Made by a program: the position numbers and the translations under genes. DNA of 64,000 bases from contig QAOA01002431.1 of the NCBI GenBank assembly GCA_003255065.1, positions 488,904 to 552,903 of the forward strand. The letters run 5' to 3'. Under the pieces are notes generated by a model. The model was given only the letters and a program-made list of their open reading frames with translations. It ran no database searches and was not told where the DNA came from. This DNA comes from Cercis canadensis (lineage: Eukaryota > Streptophyta > Magnoliopsida > Fabales > Fabaceae). Shown here piece after piece: positions 45,546-59,727 of the stretch (position 1 is its first letter; each line of letters opens with the position of its first letter).

Positions 45546-45779
45546 GCAGAATCAACTAGTGGATTTTACCAGTCTTTGCTCCCTGCCCCATCTCCCCTCG
45601 GATTTTTTTTTTTTTTAAAAAAAATTNTACCGACAAGTTTGAGTTTCTATGTAATGCTTCAAGCACATGTAGCGTGAAGAAAAAAAAAAAAAAAAAGGAA
45701 CATCATTTGTATCCTGCTTAAGTCCAGTTGAAGCAAAAGCACGTGGAGCAATTGAACAGAGTTTCAATTATTTGATTTA

Positions 45780-46463
45780 GGGTGTGTTTGGATAAGTTAT
45801 TTGTAGAATATAATGTATTTGTAGAATGTATTTAAAATATTTATTTTAAATTATTCTGTTTGTTTGTGTAAATTTTTAAAATTTTAACGTATTTTTTTAG
45901 TAATTTTCAAAGTTATTTTAAATTCACTTATTTCAAAGTCTCAATAAATCGCTATCGACGAAGGAACAGGACCGGTTCTCGCCGATCGCAAACGTGAGCA
46001 GGATAATGAAGAAGGTCTTGCCAGCGAACGCGAAGATCTCGAAGGACGCGAAGGAGACGGTGCAGGAATGTGTATCTGAGTTCATAAGCTTCATCACCAA
46101 CGAGGCTTCGGATAAGTGCCAAAGGGAGAAGAGGAAGACGATTTGCTCTAGGCGGCGACGACCTTGGGATTCGAAGAGTACGTGGACCCCCTTGAAGATT
46201 TGCCTTCAAAGGTATTGAGAGATGGAGGGGAAGAAGACCTCTATGGGGAGGCCGGGTGAGAAGGGTAGTGGTTTCGGTGGTGGCTCGTCCGGCAGCAGCA
46301 GTGGCTAAACATAATGTTTTGAATATTATTGTTAAATTACTCTTTTTATAATAATATATCAAAACAAAATATTTTATAAATATATGTATTTAAAATGTTA
46401 CATTTCAATTACATGTATTTATAATTTACAAAAATTTGTCAAATACTCTATCCAAACACATCC
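45780..46463. mobile_element. PIF/Harbinger-like MITE carrying an NF-YB gene fragment
   Basis: 684 bp flanked by TTA (45777-45779 and 46464-46466). Inverted ends GGGTGTGTTTGGATAAGTTA on the left and, read inward, GGATGTGTTTGGATAGAGTA on the right. The 3-bp TTA duplication and the terminal sequence fit Tourist/PIF-Harbinger MITEs. AT-rich arms surround a much more GC-rich core at 45950-46310 with histone-fold coding sequence. It sits between the convergent 3' ends of the TL29 and seryl-tRNA synthetase genes. Confidence 0.75.
45958..46308 (+). pseudogene. Broken NF-YB (CCAAT-box factor subunit B) fragment
   Basis: Begins in frame with [18 protein letters not shown], then [20 protein letters not shown] and [14 protein letters not shown], the DNA-contacting and histone-fold core of plant NF-YB. 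After KTI about 13 bp are missing compared with the family (the NGDD codons), shifting the frame. A later one-base insertion near CCCCCTTGAAG restores it, so LQRY is readable, then a CGA-to-TGA change stops it. Gly/Ser codons follow to a TAA at 46306-46308. There is no start methionine region of its own and no introns. A dead captured fragment by these lesions. Confidence 0.85.
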
Positions 46464-46641
46464 TTACTGTTTGATGAATATCTTCTTTGGATATCAGTAA
46501 CTTCAAATTTTATGCCCAAAATATGCAATCACTTAATCTTGCTAGTTTAACCCTAATAAAACTCATGAACTCATCTATCACCACAATCTGATTCCGCATA
46601 GTAATGTGCCAATTGAAAGTGAATGGAATGATCTATTCTAA

Positions 46642-49600
46642 TCATGGTTTTGGAGCTATAACATGAAGGCCACCCATGAAGGGCCTCAAGGGCTTTGGGA
46701 CTATAACAGAACCATCTTGTTGCTGGTAATTCTCAAGCAAACAGACAATCATCCTAGGTACTGCACAAGCTGTTGCATTTAATGTGTGAACAAACTGTGG
46801 CGGAGCAAGATTGGGTTTAGCTTTTGGGGCCTCTGTAACTGGAGGTTCTGATGGACGATACCGGATTCCCAAACGACGACTCTGATAGTCTCTGCAATTT
46901 GATGCACTAGATATCTGTTCATAATATCACATCATATGAGAAAAAATTTCAGTAAGGCTCAAGTAAACTATATAGGAATACACATAATATTTTGAAACTT
47001 GCTACTTTGAGGTGTAGTTATGCTTAGGCCCCAATATTAACAGAAATGTGGTTGAAAGAACCTAGAGCTGCTGCCTTTAGATAATCTAAAAATTCATAAT
47101 AATTTTTTTTTTTTGACAGAACAAATTCATAATATTGTTAAAACAGAAAAAGTGTAGGGTGTCCGTGAGAGAAATATGTTGCAGTACCTCACCGAACCGT
47201 TCTAAACCAGGCATCCATGCCTCCACGTCAAATTTACGATAAGCGGGTGCGCCTAAATCTTCAGAGGCCATATCCAAAGTTCTGCAGGAAAACTCAATCA
47301 TCACAAATTGACTAAATGAATCTATGTTAAATCAAGAAAAGATGACAAAGTCTTACTTAAAATGTAGCCCCAGTGATGAGAAGAGGTCTTCTTCAATTTT
47401 AATAAGCTCTTCATGGTAATATTCACTCTCTTCTGAGCGGCAAAAAACAAACATCTCCACCTTGCTGAACTGGTGAACTCGGTAAAGACCCCTGCTCAGT
47501 ATTAGTTAAAAGCAGAAAATTCAGAAAAGGCACATATATAACAACATCAACATGATTATAAAACTCACATTTCTGGAATAATAATAACAGTGATTCTTGA
47601 AGTTTCCCCCAAATTAAACCATATAGATAAGATACTAAAAGACAGAACTTCAGATGGTTCAATAAATTTAGACCAACACATGGCCAAACAAAAAAAAAAA
47701 AAAAACACAGAAGAGCTATGTTAATGGTTCAAATTTCCCCCAGCTAGTAGAAGGTTGAAGATTAACAAATTAAACGCCCTTTTAGTACATCTGTAGAGTC
47801 ATGATAAATGACAACAGGCCTAGCAGCTAACATCATGATATGAACAAATAAGCTCTGTAGTTACCTTGTTGCCGTGCCAGCAGCACCTGCCTCAGTACGG
47901 AAACAATGAGAAAATGCAACATATTTCAAGGGTAACAATGAGCCAGCCAGTATAGAATCCATATGAAGTCCTCCAACAGGAATCTCTGCAGTGCCAATGA
48001 GGCACTGGTCACTATCATCAATGGAATAAACCTGTTCCAACGTTTGACATGGAGCATCAACAGACAGCTATGTAGATCATCAAAATAAAGAAATGAAAAT
48101 AGAGCAGGTTGTTGAGGATCGCATTTCTATGCATCTTGAGATAAGGTCAGACCTTATTAAGGTTATCAGTATAAGACTAACCAATATGAAGGACTAAAGG
48201 GGATAGATTTTCTGCTGACAACAGGTAAAATATCTGGTTCATAATCAGAATGGTTGAAAAGAAAAGTTTGTCACCAGTTCTGTATCCTATGTTATGCCAA
48301 TGTTCAAGAAGCCCAAGCTTAGTTTGGGAGCATTTGATGGACAGTAACTCCTGCCTAGAAGAGATATACACTCACAAACCTGGGTATTTGTTCCTCGAGG
48401 TTGGAATCCACATTTTTCAACTACAGATGACCGTACAATTTCAGGAGTTGTTAATGGAATAAAGCCTCTCTTCATTACTTCTGAGAGTGTCCAATTCACA
48501 AGACCCATTTCTAACAGAACTGCTTCATTCTTCAGGTAGTAGAACTTTGAACCACTAATCTGTGAGAGCAAGCAGTATTATTAGATGTATGTGAGACAGA
48601 ACTGAAGCCAGTTATATTATTGTTTTTCATCTGGAGGTGCAAAGTTCCCTGATATTATACAGTGCTGAATATTAAAAAAAAAAATATTAAGTACTAGATT
48701 GGTATGGGATTAGCACAAGGTTTCTAATAATATCATACATGAAAATAGTGATCGAACTAACATTAGACAGAAAGAATGCTCAATACTACTTCAATCTAAT
48801 ATGATATACAAAACCGTCCCTGGTTTTTTTCGCAAGAACATGCTATCTCCAAGGTCAGGTTGCACTTTCTAGAAAATCTAAAGAGTATTAAGTAAATAGA
48901 TCCCACCACCTAGTCACGTATATAATCTAAAAGACTTTACCTTGACCTGTCACATACTACTAAGCCAAAATAGTTTCAACTCAAAATGACATCATAATAA
49001 CTGGGGCATAACTAACTGATGTTTTAATACCTTAGCTTAAATAAAGGGTATACCTCTGCAGCTGCATCAAAATCGAAAAGATCAAGTTCCTTTCCTAGTT
49101 GGAGATGATCCTTGACAGGAAAGCTAAATTTGCGAGGGCTGCCAACCTAAAAAGCACATAATATATGAATATTTGAGGAAAAGAAAGTGATGCATAAACA
49201 AGACCCATAATTAACCTACCTCTTAGAAAAAAAAAGTGGGAATTCTAATAACAGAAATACCATCTTTCTTATTGTTGAAGAATCCTCTCCTCCTATTGGA
49301 ACGTCTGGGTGAGTCATATTTGGTATACATTGTGCTTCCCGTTGAAGCTCATCAGTAAGCTTGACCAGGTCTTCTTCCAAAGCGATAAGTCCCTCCTTCA
49401 AATTCTTTCCTGTATGCAAATTTGACACGTATAAGGAATTTACTTGAAAACCAAAGCAGAGCCTGACGAGTGTCAAAATGCTCCACTAGCACCTTCCTCA
49501 ATGAGCCTTTGACGCTCAGATGGTTCCATTTTTCCTTTCATCTTGTTTGCTACAGTATTCCTTTCTCCACGAATCCTCTCAACTTCCTGCTATCTGTGAG

Positions 49601-50646
49601 AGACAAATTAGCTAAACAATTGAGAAGAAAAAGTTTCCTTCCATTATAGTTTGTTCTACATAATTGAGCTAAAATTTAAACAGTGTAGCAATAAGCACTG
49701 CAATTTAGTCCTATCGTCCCAGATGGAGGAGGGAGCTGGGGATAAGAAGATCTTACCAGATTAAGGGTGTGCCCAGTAGGAAAGGTGAAAAATAGAGAGG
49801 GGAGTGAAAACGGAAAAATTTTAACTATTGCTCATTATTACTCAGTAGAGTGGGAGAAAAATGAAATAAAGTATATCTCATTTTCAACCTTCCACCATTT
49901 TTCTTGCACCATGCAAGTTTAAATAGGTTCATCCAAAAATTTCAACCCATCTATTTTCTACCTTGCCACTTTCATCTCTATTCTCTACCAAGCACATTCT
50001 AAATTGTGGGACTAAATGGGAAAAAGTGAGAAAAGAACGCTCCAATTTATCCTCTACATATCACATTTCAATATAATTTAGCAAAGAACGCTCCAAATTA
50101 TCAAGAAATTCGAAATTGATTATCACAGAGGATGAAGCTTGAAGAGAAACCTAACCTTCTGAAGATTAAGCATTTTCTCATAGAGCTCAAGTACAAGTTC
50201 CAAATTAGCATTAGAGTTGCGGTTCTTTATGTTGGCAGCAACAGCTTCCTTGTTATCCCTTATCCACTTGAAGTCTATTGCTGCTTTCCATTGAGCTTTC
50301 CCACCTATATCACCCAACCATTGGCAAATTTTCATATTCTGTTTCATTGCTGAGAACAAAACATAAAGAGAAAAATAGAAAGGGAATCACCATTGTTATC
50401 TGGGGATTTTGTGGTCGATGATTTTGTGGTGGAAGATGTTTGGACAGCAGCAGAGGTTGAAAGAGCTCTAATGAGATGGGGCAATGGAGGTTTCTTTGAC
50501 TGTGAGTAGCTAAAACGAGAAAGAAAATCTAGGGTTGGAATTTTGTGGATTGGTCGGAAAGCAAAGCATGAGGAAGATGAAGGGGGAATTGTAGCAAGCT
50601 TAAGACTTTGTAAGGTTGTCCCGCCCAGATAACAATGTAAATCCAT
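46642..50646 (-). CDS. Seryl-tRNA synthetase, chloroplast/mitochondrial
   Basis: Class II synthetase that charges organellar tRNA-Ser; the Arabidopsis counterpart is OVA7 (At1g11870). Exons on the minus strand: 50646-50391, 50304-50156, 49586-49493, 49409-49261, 49146-49054, 48559-48380, 48031-47865, 47491-47357, 47281-47188, 46914-46642; 1590 nt, 529 residues. Residues 1-80 are Ser/Pro-rich with few acidic residues, as in a dual-targeting transit peptide. Then comes the coiled-coil tRNA-binding arm ([13 protein letters not shown] through the [19 protein letters not shown] region), motif 2 in [20 protein letters not shown] and motif 3 in [20 protein letters not shown]. Start chosen at MDLHCYLGG; an in-frame ATG 34 codons upstream (50748) is the alternative. 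Divergent from the U2 gene, 325 bp apart. Confidence 0.95.
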
Positions 50647-50896
50647 ATCGCTGGTAGTCCCAGACAACCAAAGTTTCAACTGAGAGAGAGTGAGAGCATT
50701 TTGTAAGAGCACCACGCCACGCGCAGCATTTTTGCGCAATTTATCCAAAAGAAGATAAATGCATTACCCAATCGCTTTATTGTTACGTGTCTCCTCACTT
50801 TGTGAATCACTTACTAAACCACGTCGTTTTTGTGAATCAATATCTTTTTCATTTAAGATCAATTTTTAGTCTTTGCTAGAAATCGAGTTTTCTCTT

Positions 50897-50944
50897 GTCC
50901 CACATCGAGGAGTGTCGAACAGTGCAACACGAGAAGACCTATAA
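50897..50944 (+). promoter_or_regulatory. Plant snRNA promoter: USE and TATA box
   Basis: The upstream sequence element GTCCCACATCG (50897-50907) matches the plant consensus RTCCCACATCG exactly. A TATA box (TATAA, 50940-50944) follows with a 32-bp gap, the spacing of RNA polymerase II snRNA genes (Pol III types have about ten bases less). The U2 start lies 27 bp after the TATA box. Confidence 0.95.
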
Positions 50945-50971
50945 GAAGGGAATTGTGTCATTCTGCTAAGT

Positions 50972-51167
50972 ATACCTTTCTCGGCCTTTTGGCTAAGATC
51001 AAGTGTAGTATCTGTTCTTATCAGTTTAATATCTGATACGTGGGCCATAGGTCCACATGATATTAAATTAATTTTTGAAGGGAGAGGGCCCAATAGAGTA
51101 GCTTGCTACTGGGGCTCTTGAGCGTCGCCTATGCGTTGCACTACAGCACGGGCCTGGCGCATCCCAC
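50972..51167 (+). ncRNA. U2 spliceosomal snRNA
   Basis: Starts ATACCTTTCTCGGCCTTTTG, the universal U2 5' end with stem-loop I, then the branch-point pairing region with GTAGTA (about 51003-51008) and the TTATCAGTTTAATATCTGAT stem-loop II. A Sm site ATTTTTGA lies near 51070, followed by the two 3' stem-loops ending about CATCCCAC. Length about 196 nt, as usual for plants. A 3' end box follows immediately, and the USE/TATA promoter precedes it, so this looks like an intact, functional copy. It base-pairs with the intron branch site in the spliceosome. The exact 3' end is inferred from the usual length. Confidence 0.97.
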
Positions 51168-51168
51168 C

Positions 51169-51181
51169 CAAATCAGTTCAA
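51169..51181 (+). terminator. snRNA 3' box (3'-end formation signal)
   Basis: CAAATCAGTTCAA matches the plant consensus CA-N(3-10)-AGTNNAA directly after the U2 sequence. Confidence 0.85.
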
Positions 51182-51796
51182 GCTTTTCTTGGGACATGAG
51201 CCTCACCATAATCTATTATTACTTGGGCCTCAAATTTTTTGTACATATTACATAGATTTTTCCTTGTTTAATATTCCGAAGCGAGTATAGGCGGGTAAAT
51301 TTTACTATATACTAGTGCCCTTTTCACCCGTGCTTCTCCTTTTAATCCTACATTTTTCACTACATAGTGTAATAAATAGTAAAATACTACACATAATGTG
51401 ATATCGCGTACACAGCGTTTCCTATATGTATAACTAGGAAACACTTCTCGCCGTACATCCACTTGAGTTAACATGATCCTCGACCTCAACGATAATTTAC
51501 CAGAGGTTGCTTTCTTGGGATCCCTTAGCCCATTGGTACAAGATGTGAAATAGAAAATGCATTGGAGACATGCATAATGACAGCAAACAGCTCTTTATAA
51601 TGTAAATAGTCGTTTCCAAACGCAACCTAGTTCAAATAGACAGCCAAAATTTCTTATTAACTCAATGCGTAACATTGAACATCCCTCAAGGGGTTGAGAG
51701 TTTATCTCTCAGCAGAACTTTATATGTGAAGCCGAATAACAATTCAAATGTGAGTAGAGCAAGCAACTTGTGTCAATGATTGCAGACAAGTGCCAC
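51182..51796. other. Intergenic region between U2 and the 3' end of COX6B
   Basis: AT-rich, no gene recognised; part of it will be the COX6B 3' UTR (minus strand). Confidence 0.5.
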
Positions 51797-54700
51797 CTAA
51801 AGAGGACCTGGGAACGTTCCGTTCTCCCTTTGCTCATTCCATCTGTCAATCTGGTGCATACACGACATGGATAAAGGAGAAAGTTAGCTAACAAATGCAA
51901 TTTCAAGAAGTGACAGCAAATGAAACACGAGAAAAGAACATGAATGATGATGGAAAAAAGTAAAAAACGGACATCACAATATCCAAATCGAGTATGTATT
52001 TTATCTGATGTCAAACGAGGGGCCAAAAAAAACATCAGTCATCTATTAGAAATCATAGGATACCCTATAGTACTTTTTCCTACCCCCTATATAATAATGT
52101 TGAATGATAAAGCCATGTGACTGATTGATCAACGTCTTTGTAAGGTACTAACGTGTGTCATACACTCAAAGCTGACCTTCACACAGGTAGGAACATTAAT
52201 TCAATGCGAGCAGTGTAGGATCATATACACTAGCACTCAGCACTGTTTCCAAAAACTCTATCAGTTCAGACATTGATGTTATCCGATGTAGTGATGGGGA
52301 TCACAAAGCAAAACAAAATGCTTGACAAAGCATTCAAGTATCACTCTGATTTAACAAGGTTTTAATCATTTGAAGAGGATGAAGATCTTCATATAGAAGT
52401 GCTTGCCGGGTATTTGAAGCACAATTTATCTCACAAAGCAAAACCCACTCTCAAAAAATGAAACCAAATCTACATGGTTGAGACAAAAGAGTTGAAGGGC
52501 AGGACTGGAGGCATGACAACATGTTAAAGGTGATAGAGCTGAGATGAGAAAAGTTAATTCAAACTTAGGGTCCAAGTATCACGCATCTAGGCATGTACAA
52601 GAAGAATCACCATTATATATCCCTAAGAACTCCCTCTTCATAAAGCAACCTCATAATTTTTTCTTTTTGTTAAGAGCAACCTCATAAATTTAATAACTAC
52701 ATTATGTTATGTCAATTTCCACAGATATCATTGCATATGGTAACTCGTCAAAAAAAATTCTGATTCAGGATGTGAGAAAACAAATTGTAGTATTAGCAAT
52801 CACGTGAAATGCATAAAATATACAAGTAATGTATACAACTAGACACAATCCTACCTTGATACAAAGTCATGGTGTAGTTACAAGATGTGGTTGTCCCATA
52901 ACAATGATGTCACTAACTTACAAGATACAAATAATATATACAAAGAAAATGATGCATCTCCATTTCCATGACCAAGTCCAGTAAGCTCATAATTGGAGAG
53001 ATATTTAGCATAATTATTGAGCAAGAGTAATGAATGTAGGCAAACTAATCTAAATGCATAAACAGATCCTAATGCCACCAATTAGCAGATAATCAACAAT
53101 GTTGAACAAACATGATAAAAAACATACCCATTCACCAGGGCAAAGAGCACGATAATATTTTGCAAACTTGTCGCATTCTGGAGCGCCTTCTCCCTTTGCA
53201 GCTATGCATCTAGAAGAGAACCAACAGTTTGAAATTGATGAAATGAGCCAAAATTTTCAGGAAGTGTCAACAACAAGCTTGACAGAAACAGTTGCAAACA
53301 AACTACAGCTCACCGATGATATTCAATGTATCGGGTAAAGCAATGCCTTGTTTGATTTGTAGTTGGAAAACGGAAGTCGGCTGGTGCGGTTTCAAGCTGG
53401 AAACCAGTAGCACAATATGAACATGTTGAACATAATAAAAGAAGAGCATGCCCGTGAGGTAGCTTTACAAGAAGCATAAAAGCATTAGGTGAAGTAAAAA
53501 GTAACCTTAATTTCTGGGGTCTCTTCAGCTGCTTCTTGATCATTGGAGTTCTCCTCTTCAGCATTTCCGCTGCTTTGCTCTGTAGTTGCATTGTTGCTCT
53601 CTTCAGCAGCAGAATTGGATTCGGTGCTTTCTTCTGTAGCAGGGGTGACTTCACTGCTTTTCTCACCAACTGCAGGAGAAACTTCAGTGGTTGCTTCCAC
53701 AGTTTGTGCAGTGACAACTTCCTCTGAAGCAGCTTCCTTTGGGTTCTCAACTTCTTTGACTTCCACAGTTTTTGTAGCAATATCTGGTTTCTCCTCTTTA
53801 TCCTTCACAAAATATTGCTGCAAGTCAAAGAAAGAAACAGGAAAAATTAAGTCAGCTGCATTTATCTCATGCTGTGACAAGAGGAAACCAATCATCGAAG
53901 TGTTAAAGAAAGCAAATGCCAAGAGGTAAAAAGATCTTGTCTCAGCTGAGGAAATTGATACCATATAAATGTTGTCACCACCCTACTGGACAGATTAAAG
54001 TTTAGCAACGCTTCAATCACACCAAATGGAACAAAACTTACATACTTCAGTACCCAAAATGTCTATTAGGGGTGTACCGGTGTAGTTCCACATGTCACTT
54101 CATGTCTGGGGTTCATAAGACATGACTAAGCAAACATACAACTAATTAATCCACAATGAAGATGAACTTGGCGATAATCTTCTACTAATGCAATAAGTAT
54201 AAGAAAAACTTTCAAATCCGTCAGGGTTGTTGGCTTTCAAGCATCCAATCATTTTGTCATTTTTATTACTTCCTGAGTTGGGGCACAGAAGGCCGATTAG
54301 AGTCTAATGGAACAGAAGGCAGATCAAACCTGGCACGCATCCCACATTACTGGGGCAATATGGAGGCTCAAGTTGATGTTCTTGTAGTATAGGTCCTTCT
54401 GGCAGGCAAGCTGCCAACCTCCAATTTTACTACGGTTTTTTAATGAATATGTCAGGGATTACTTCAATAAGGGAAAGGCCGATTCTCCAGGAAAAGGAAA
54501 AAGTTCTACCCATAAGTTTTGAGCAACATTCTGAACCCACAATTAGCTCAATTCGTTTATTAATTCTTCACGACAGAAACAGAAGCCATTTCAAAGGATA
54601 ATGCTCCAAAATACAATAATTGGGTACAAATTGAAGCTAACAAATCCCTTGCTCAAACACTAGAGATTGTTACTTGCTTCAAAAATGACTCGATTTTTTT

Positions 54701-54993
54701 TTCCACTTCAGAAGGGGACCGATGAACTAGCATAAATCAGAATCAATTTCAAATTTCAACAATTTCCTCCATAAACCATCACCGATCCTTTAGACTCAAA
54801 CTTCCATTTATTGAAAACGAAAATACATGCACATCCGGAAGTTGATTTCACCATTAAATTCATAAAAAAAAAAAAAAAAGCCGATTAATGAATAGTTAAA
54901 GGAAAAATATGATCTCGATGTTAGGACAAACGAAGCCCAGTGAGAGTTTACCTCAGCTAGAGTTGGAGCTTTGTCGGCAGCAGCTTCCGCCAT
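51797..54993 (-). CDS. COX6B: Cytochrome c oxidase subunit 6b with long acidic N-terminus
   Basis: Intermembrane-space subunit of mitochondrial complex IV that bridges the two monomers. Exons on the minus strand: 54993-54952, 53817-53506, 53396-53314, 53209-53128, 51850-51797; 573 nt, 190 residues. Residues 1-14 are MAEAAADKAPTLAE. Exon 2 encodes ~104 residues of Glu/Thr/Ser/Ala-rich, probably disordered sequence. The conserved domain starts ETAPADFRFPTTNQTRHC and holds the CHCH cysteines CFTRYIEYHRC (C-x9-C) and CDKFAKYYRALC (C-x10-C), ending WIDRWNEQRENGTFPGPL. The long N-terminus marks the plant COX6b-1 type (At1g22450) rather than the short COX6b-2/3. No cleavable presequence is obvious, as expected for Mia40-dependent import. 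Confidence 0.96.
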
Positions 54994-55308
54994 TGATGAA
55001 AGAGGAAGCGGATCTGCTCTTAGTCTTAGCTACTGTATATCCTCAAGGTCAGGTCAGCTCAGGTAGGCGGCCAAAACAATAAGAGAATGGCTATGGGAGT
55101 TTAGGTTAAAAGGCCACACTTACTGAGTTACTGCGGCTATAAAACTAAAAGCAAGAGTGAGAATGGCGAAATCCACACTGTGCGCGAGCCACGTGTTAAT
55201 TCTGGGCACGGACCATTTTGTAACCCGAGAACATGGGAGATCTAACGGGAAGAAGCTGCTTTGTTTTTCTATCATAATCATAGGGTGCCTTGCGTTAAAT
55301 CAGCGCTA

Positions 55309-55357
55309 TGGGCTTGGGCTTGGGCTTAAAAGTCATTTGAACTCGAGGGTTTGGGCC
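55309..55357 (-). promoter_or_regulatory. Cluster of four site II elements upstream of COX6B
   Basis: Three contiguous TGGGCT hexamers (55309-55326) and one TGGGCC (55352-55357), about 315-365 bp upstream of the COX6B start codon. Site II (TGGGCY) elements are known to drive nuclear genes for plant oxidative-phosphorylation proteins. Function here is inferred. Confidence 0.6.
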
Positions 55358-55507
55358 AGGATCTAAAGTATGAGTGTCTGAAAGTATCAACTTGTATTGG
55401 AGTTCAAGGGTAATTTGGCCAATTTAGGAATTTTATAAAATAATGCACACTTCCTAAAATCCAAAAATAAAAATATATTAATAATATTCGGATGCATGAT
55501 AATTTAG

Positions 55508-56195
55508 GTCCCGTTTAGATAGCGTAACTTATGGCTTATTAAATTTTTTTTATTATTATAAATACTTATATGTAGATAAAATTGTGTTTAGATAAATTTA
55601 TATAAATAATTTTTTGTCTTTCTAAAAGCTATCTTAATTTATTTTATGAAGCTATTTTTTTAGGTTTTTTCAAAAAACCTCTTGTGAGAGCTAAAAAAGA
55701 TATGACTGGTTTCTAATATTTTTGAGACAATAATATCCTCATTCCCATTGTCCCTTTGTCGCGTCCTTATCTCCCACCAAACTCTTCAATCAAAGTTGTT
55801 TCTCTTTATCCATGGCTTTCTTCATCTCTGTTTGTGGCTTCTACCGCTACAAATAGGTATGAGTTGGAGTACCTAATTTATTTTACAAGGAGGCTCAATG
55901 CCTGATACTTCAAAATAACAATTATCTAACAACTAAAAATTAATTACTTGAATCAAAATATAATAATTATGGCACTAATATATATTTAAAATATTTTATT
56001 ATTAAATTTATTTTTTAACAAAATATAACAAGTGCTTATTTATGCAAACACAACTTTTAATAAGTGCTTATTAATGTCTTTTTAGTAATTTTTATAATTA
56101 TAAGCACTTATATACTTATCTATCTAAATACTTTAGAAAAAGTTTATAAATTTTAAAAGTGCTTATCAAATTATATATCCAAACACTAAATAGCT
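55508..56195. mobile_element. Putative AT-rich MITE, ends not settled
   Basis: The left end GTCCCGTTTAGATAGCGTAA resembles, inverted, two candidate right ends: one near 56195 (CCAAACACTAAATAGC, which would give an 8-bp TAATTTAG target duplication at 55500-55507/56196-56203) and one near 56284 (TACCCAAACATAGTC with TTA). The body is very AT-rich and non-coding. AT-rich context makes chance matches likely. Confidence 0.4.
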
Positions 56196-56917
56196 TAATT
56201 TAGAATGACCTTATTGTATAAGAGTTTTTCACATAAAGCCTTTTTATATAAGTATTTAAATAAGTCGTTTACCCAAACATAGTCTTAGTTTGTAGTTAGT
56301 TACTTACTAGTTAATAATTTGTTTAAAAAATTTACCTGTTTGATCTCAAGAAAAAATATTTATATACAATTACATTTTTATTCTTTCAAGAAAAAAAATT
56401 AAGGACAATTCCAATTGTATCAAATTTAATTCATCAAATTAATTATTTGGTTATAAATATATGATTATTCATATAGATACTGTTTTCTTTGAAATTCATA
56501 TAATTATTTGGTTGTGATTATGTAGTTCCTGAAACTTAAGGGCTTCTATCCATAGAGAGAGAGAAAGGGGTGGAGCAGAAATGTAAATAAATAATACATG
56601 AAAAATCACTGATATATTTTTCTTTCTTTTTCTAGTTACTTTTTGAGTACTTTGAAGGTTGGTATTACAAGCTAAAAATTATCAATAAAATACCGAAACC
56701 ACATGTAACGGTACCCTATAGGTTCACTTGACAAGAAATAGATCCAAATCCAATGCCCCTCAGAATATGGAAGAATTATATGGGAAAGAGTACAATGTCT
56801 CTGTTTGGAGTATTTTCAACTTAAAACTGCGGTACAATTCATTATTTACTAACTATTAATAAACAAAGACAACAAAAAACCAGGATTACATTAATTAATA
56901 AAAATTAGACAAAGAAG

Positions 56918-59727
<2,810 letters not shown>

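Noticed and set aside
53536..53929. Plus-strand Ser/Val-rich frame of 128 codons
   Set aside because: Antisense of the repetitive acidic COX6B exon 2; codon periodicity of the real gene explains it.
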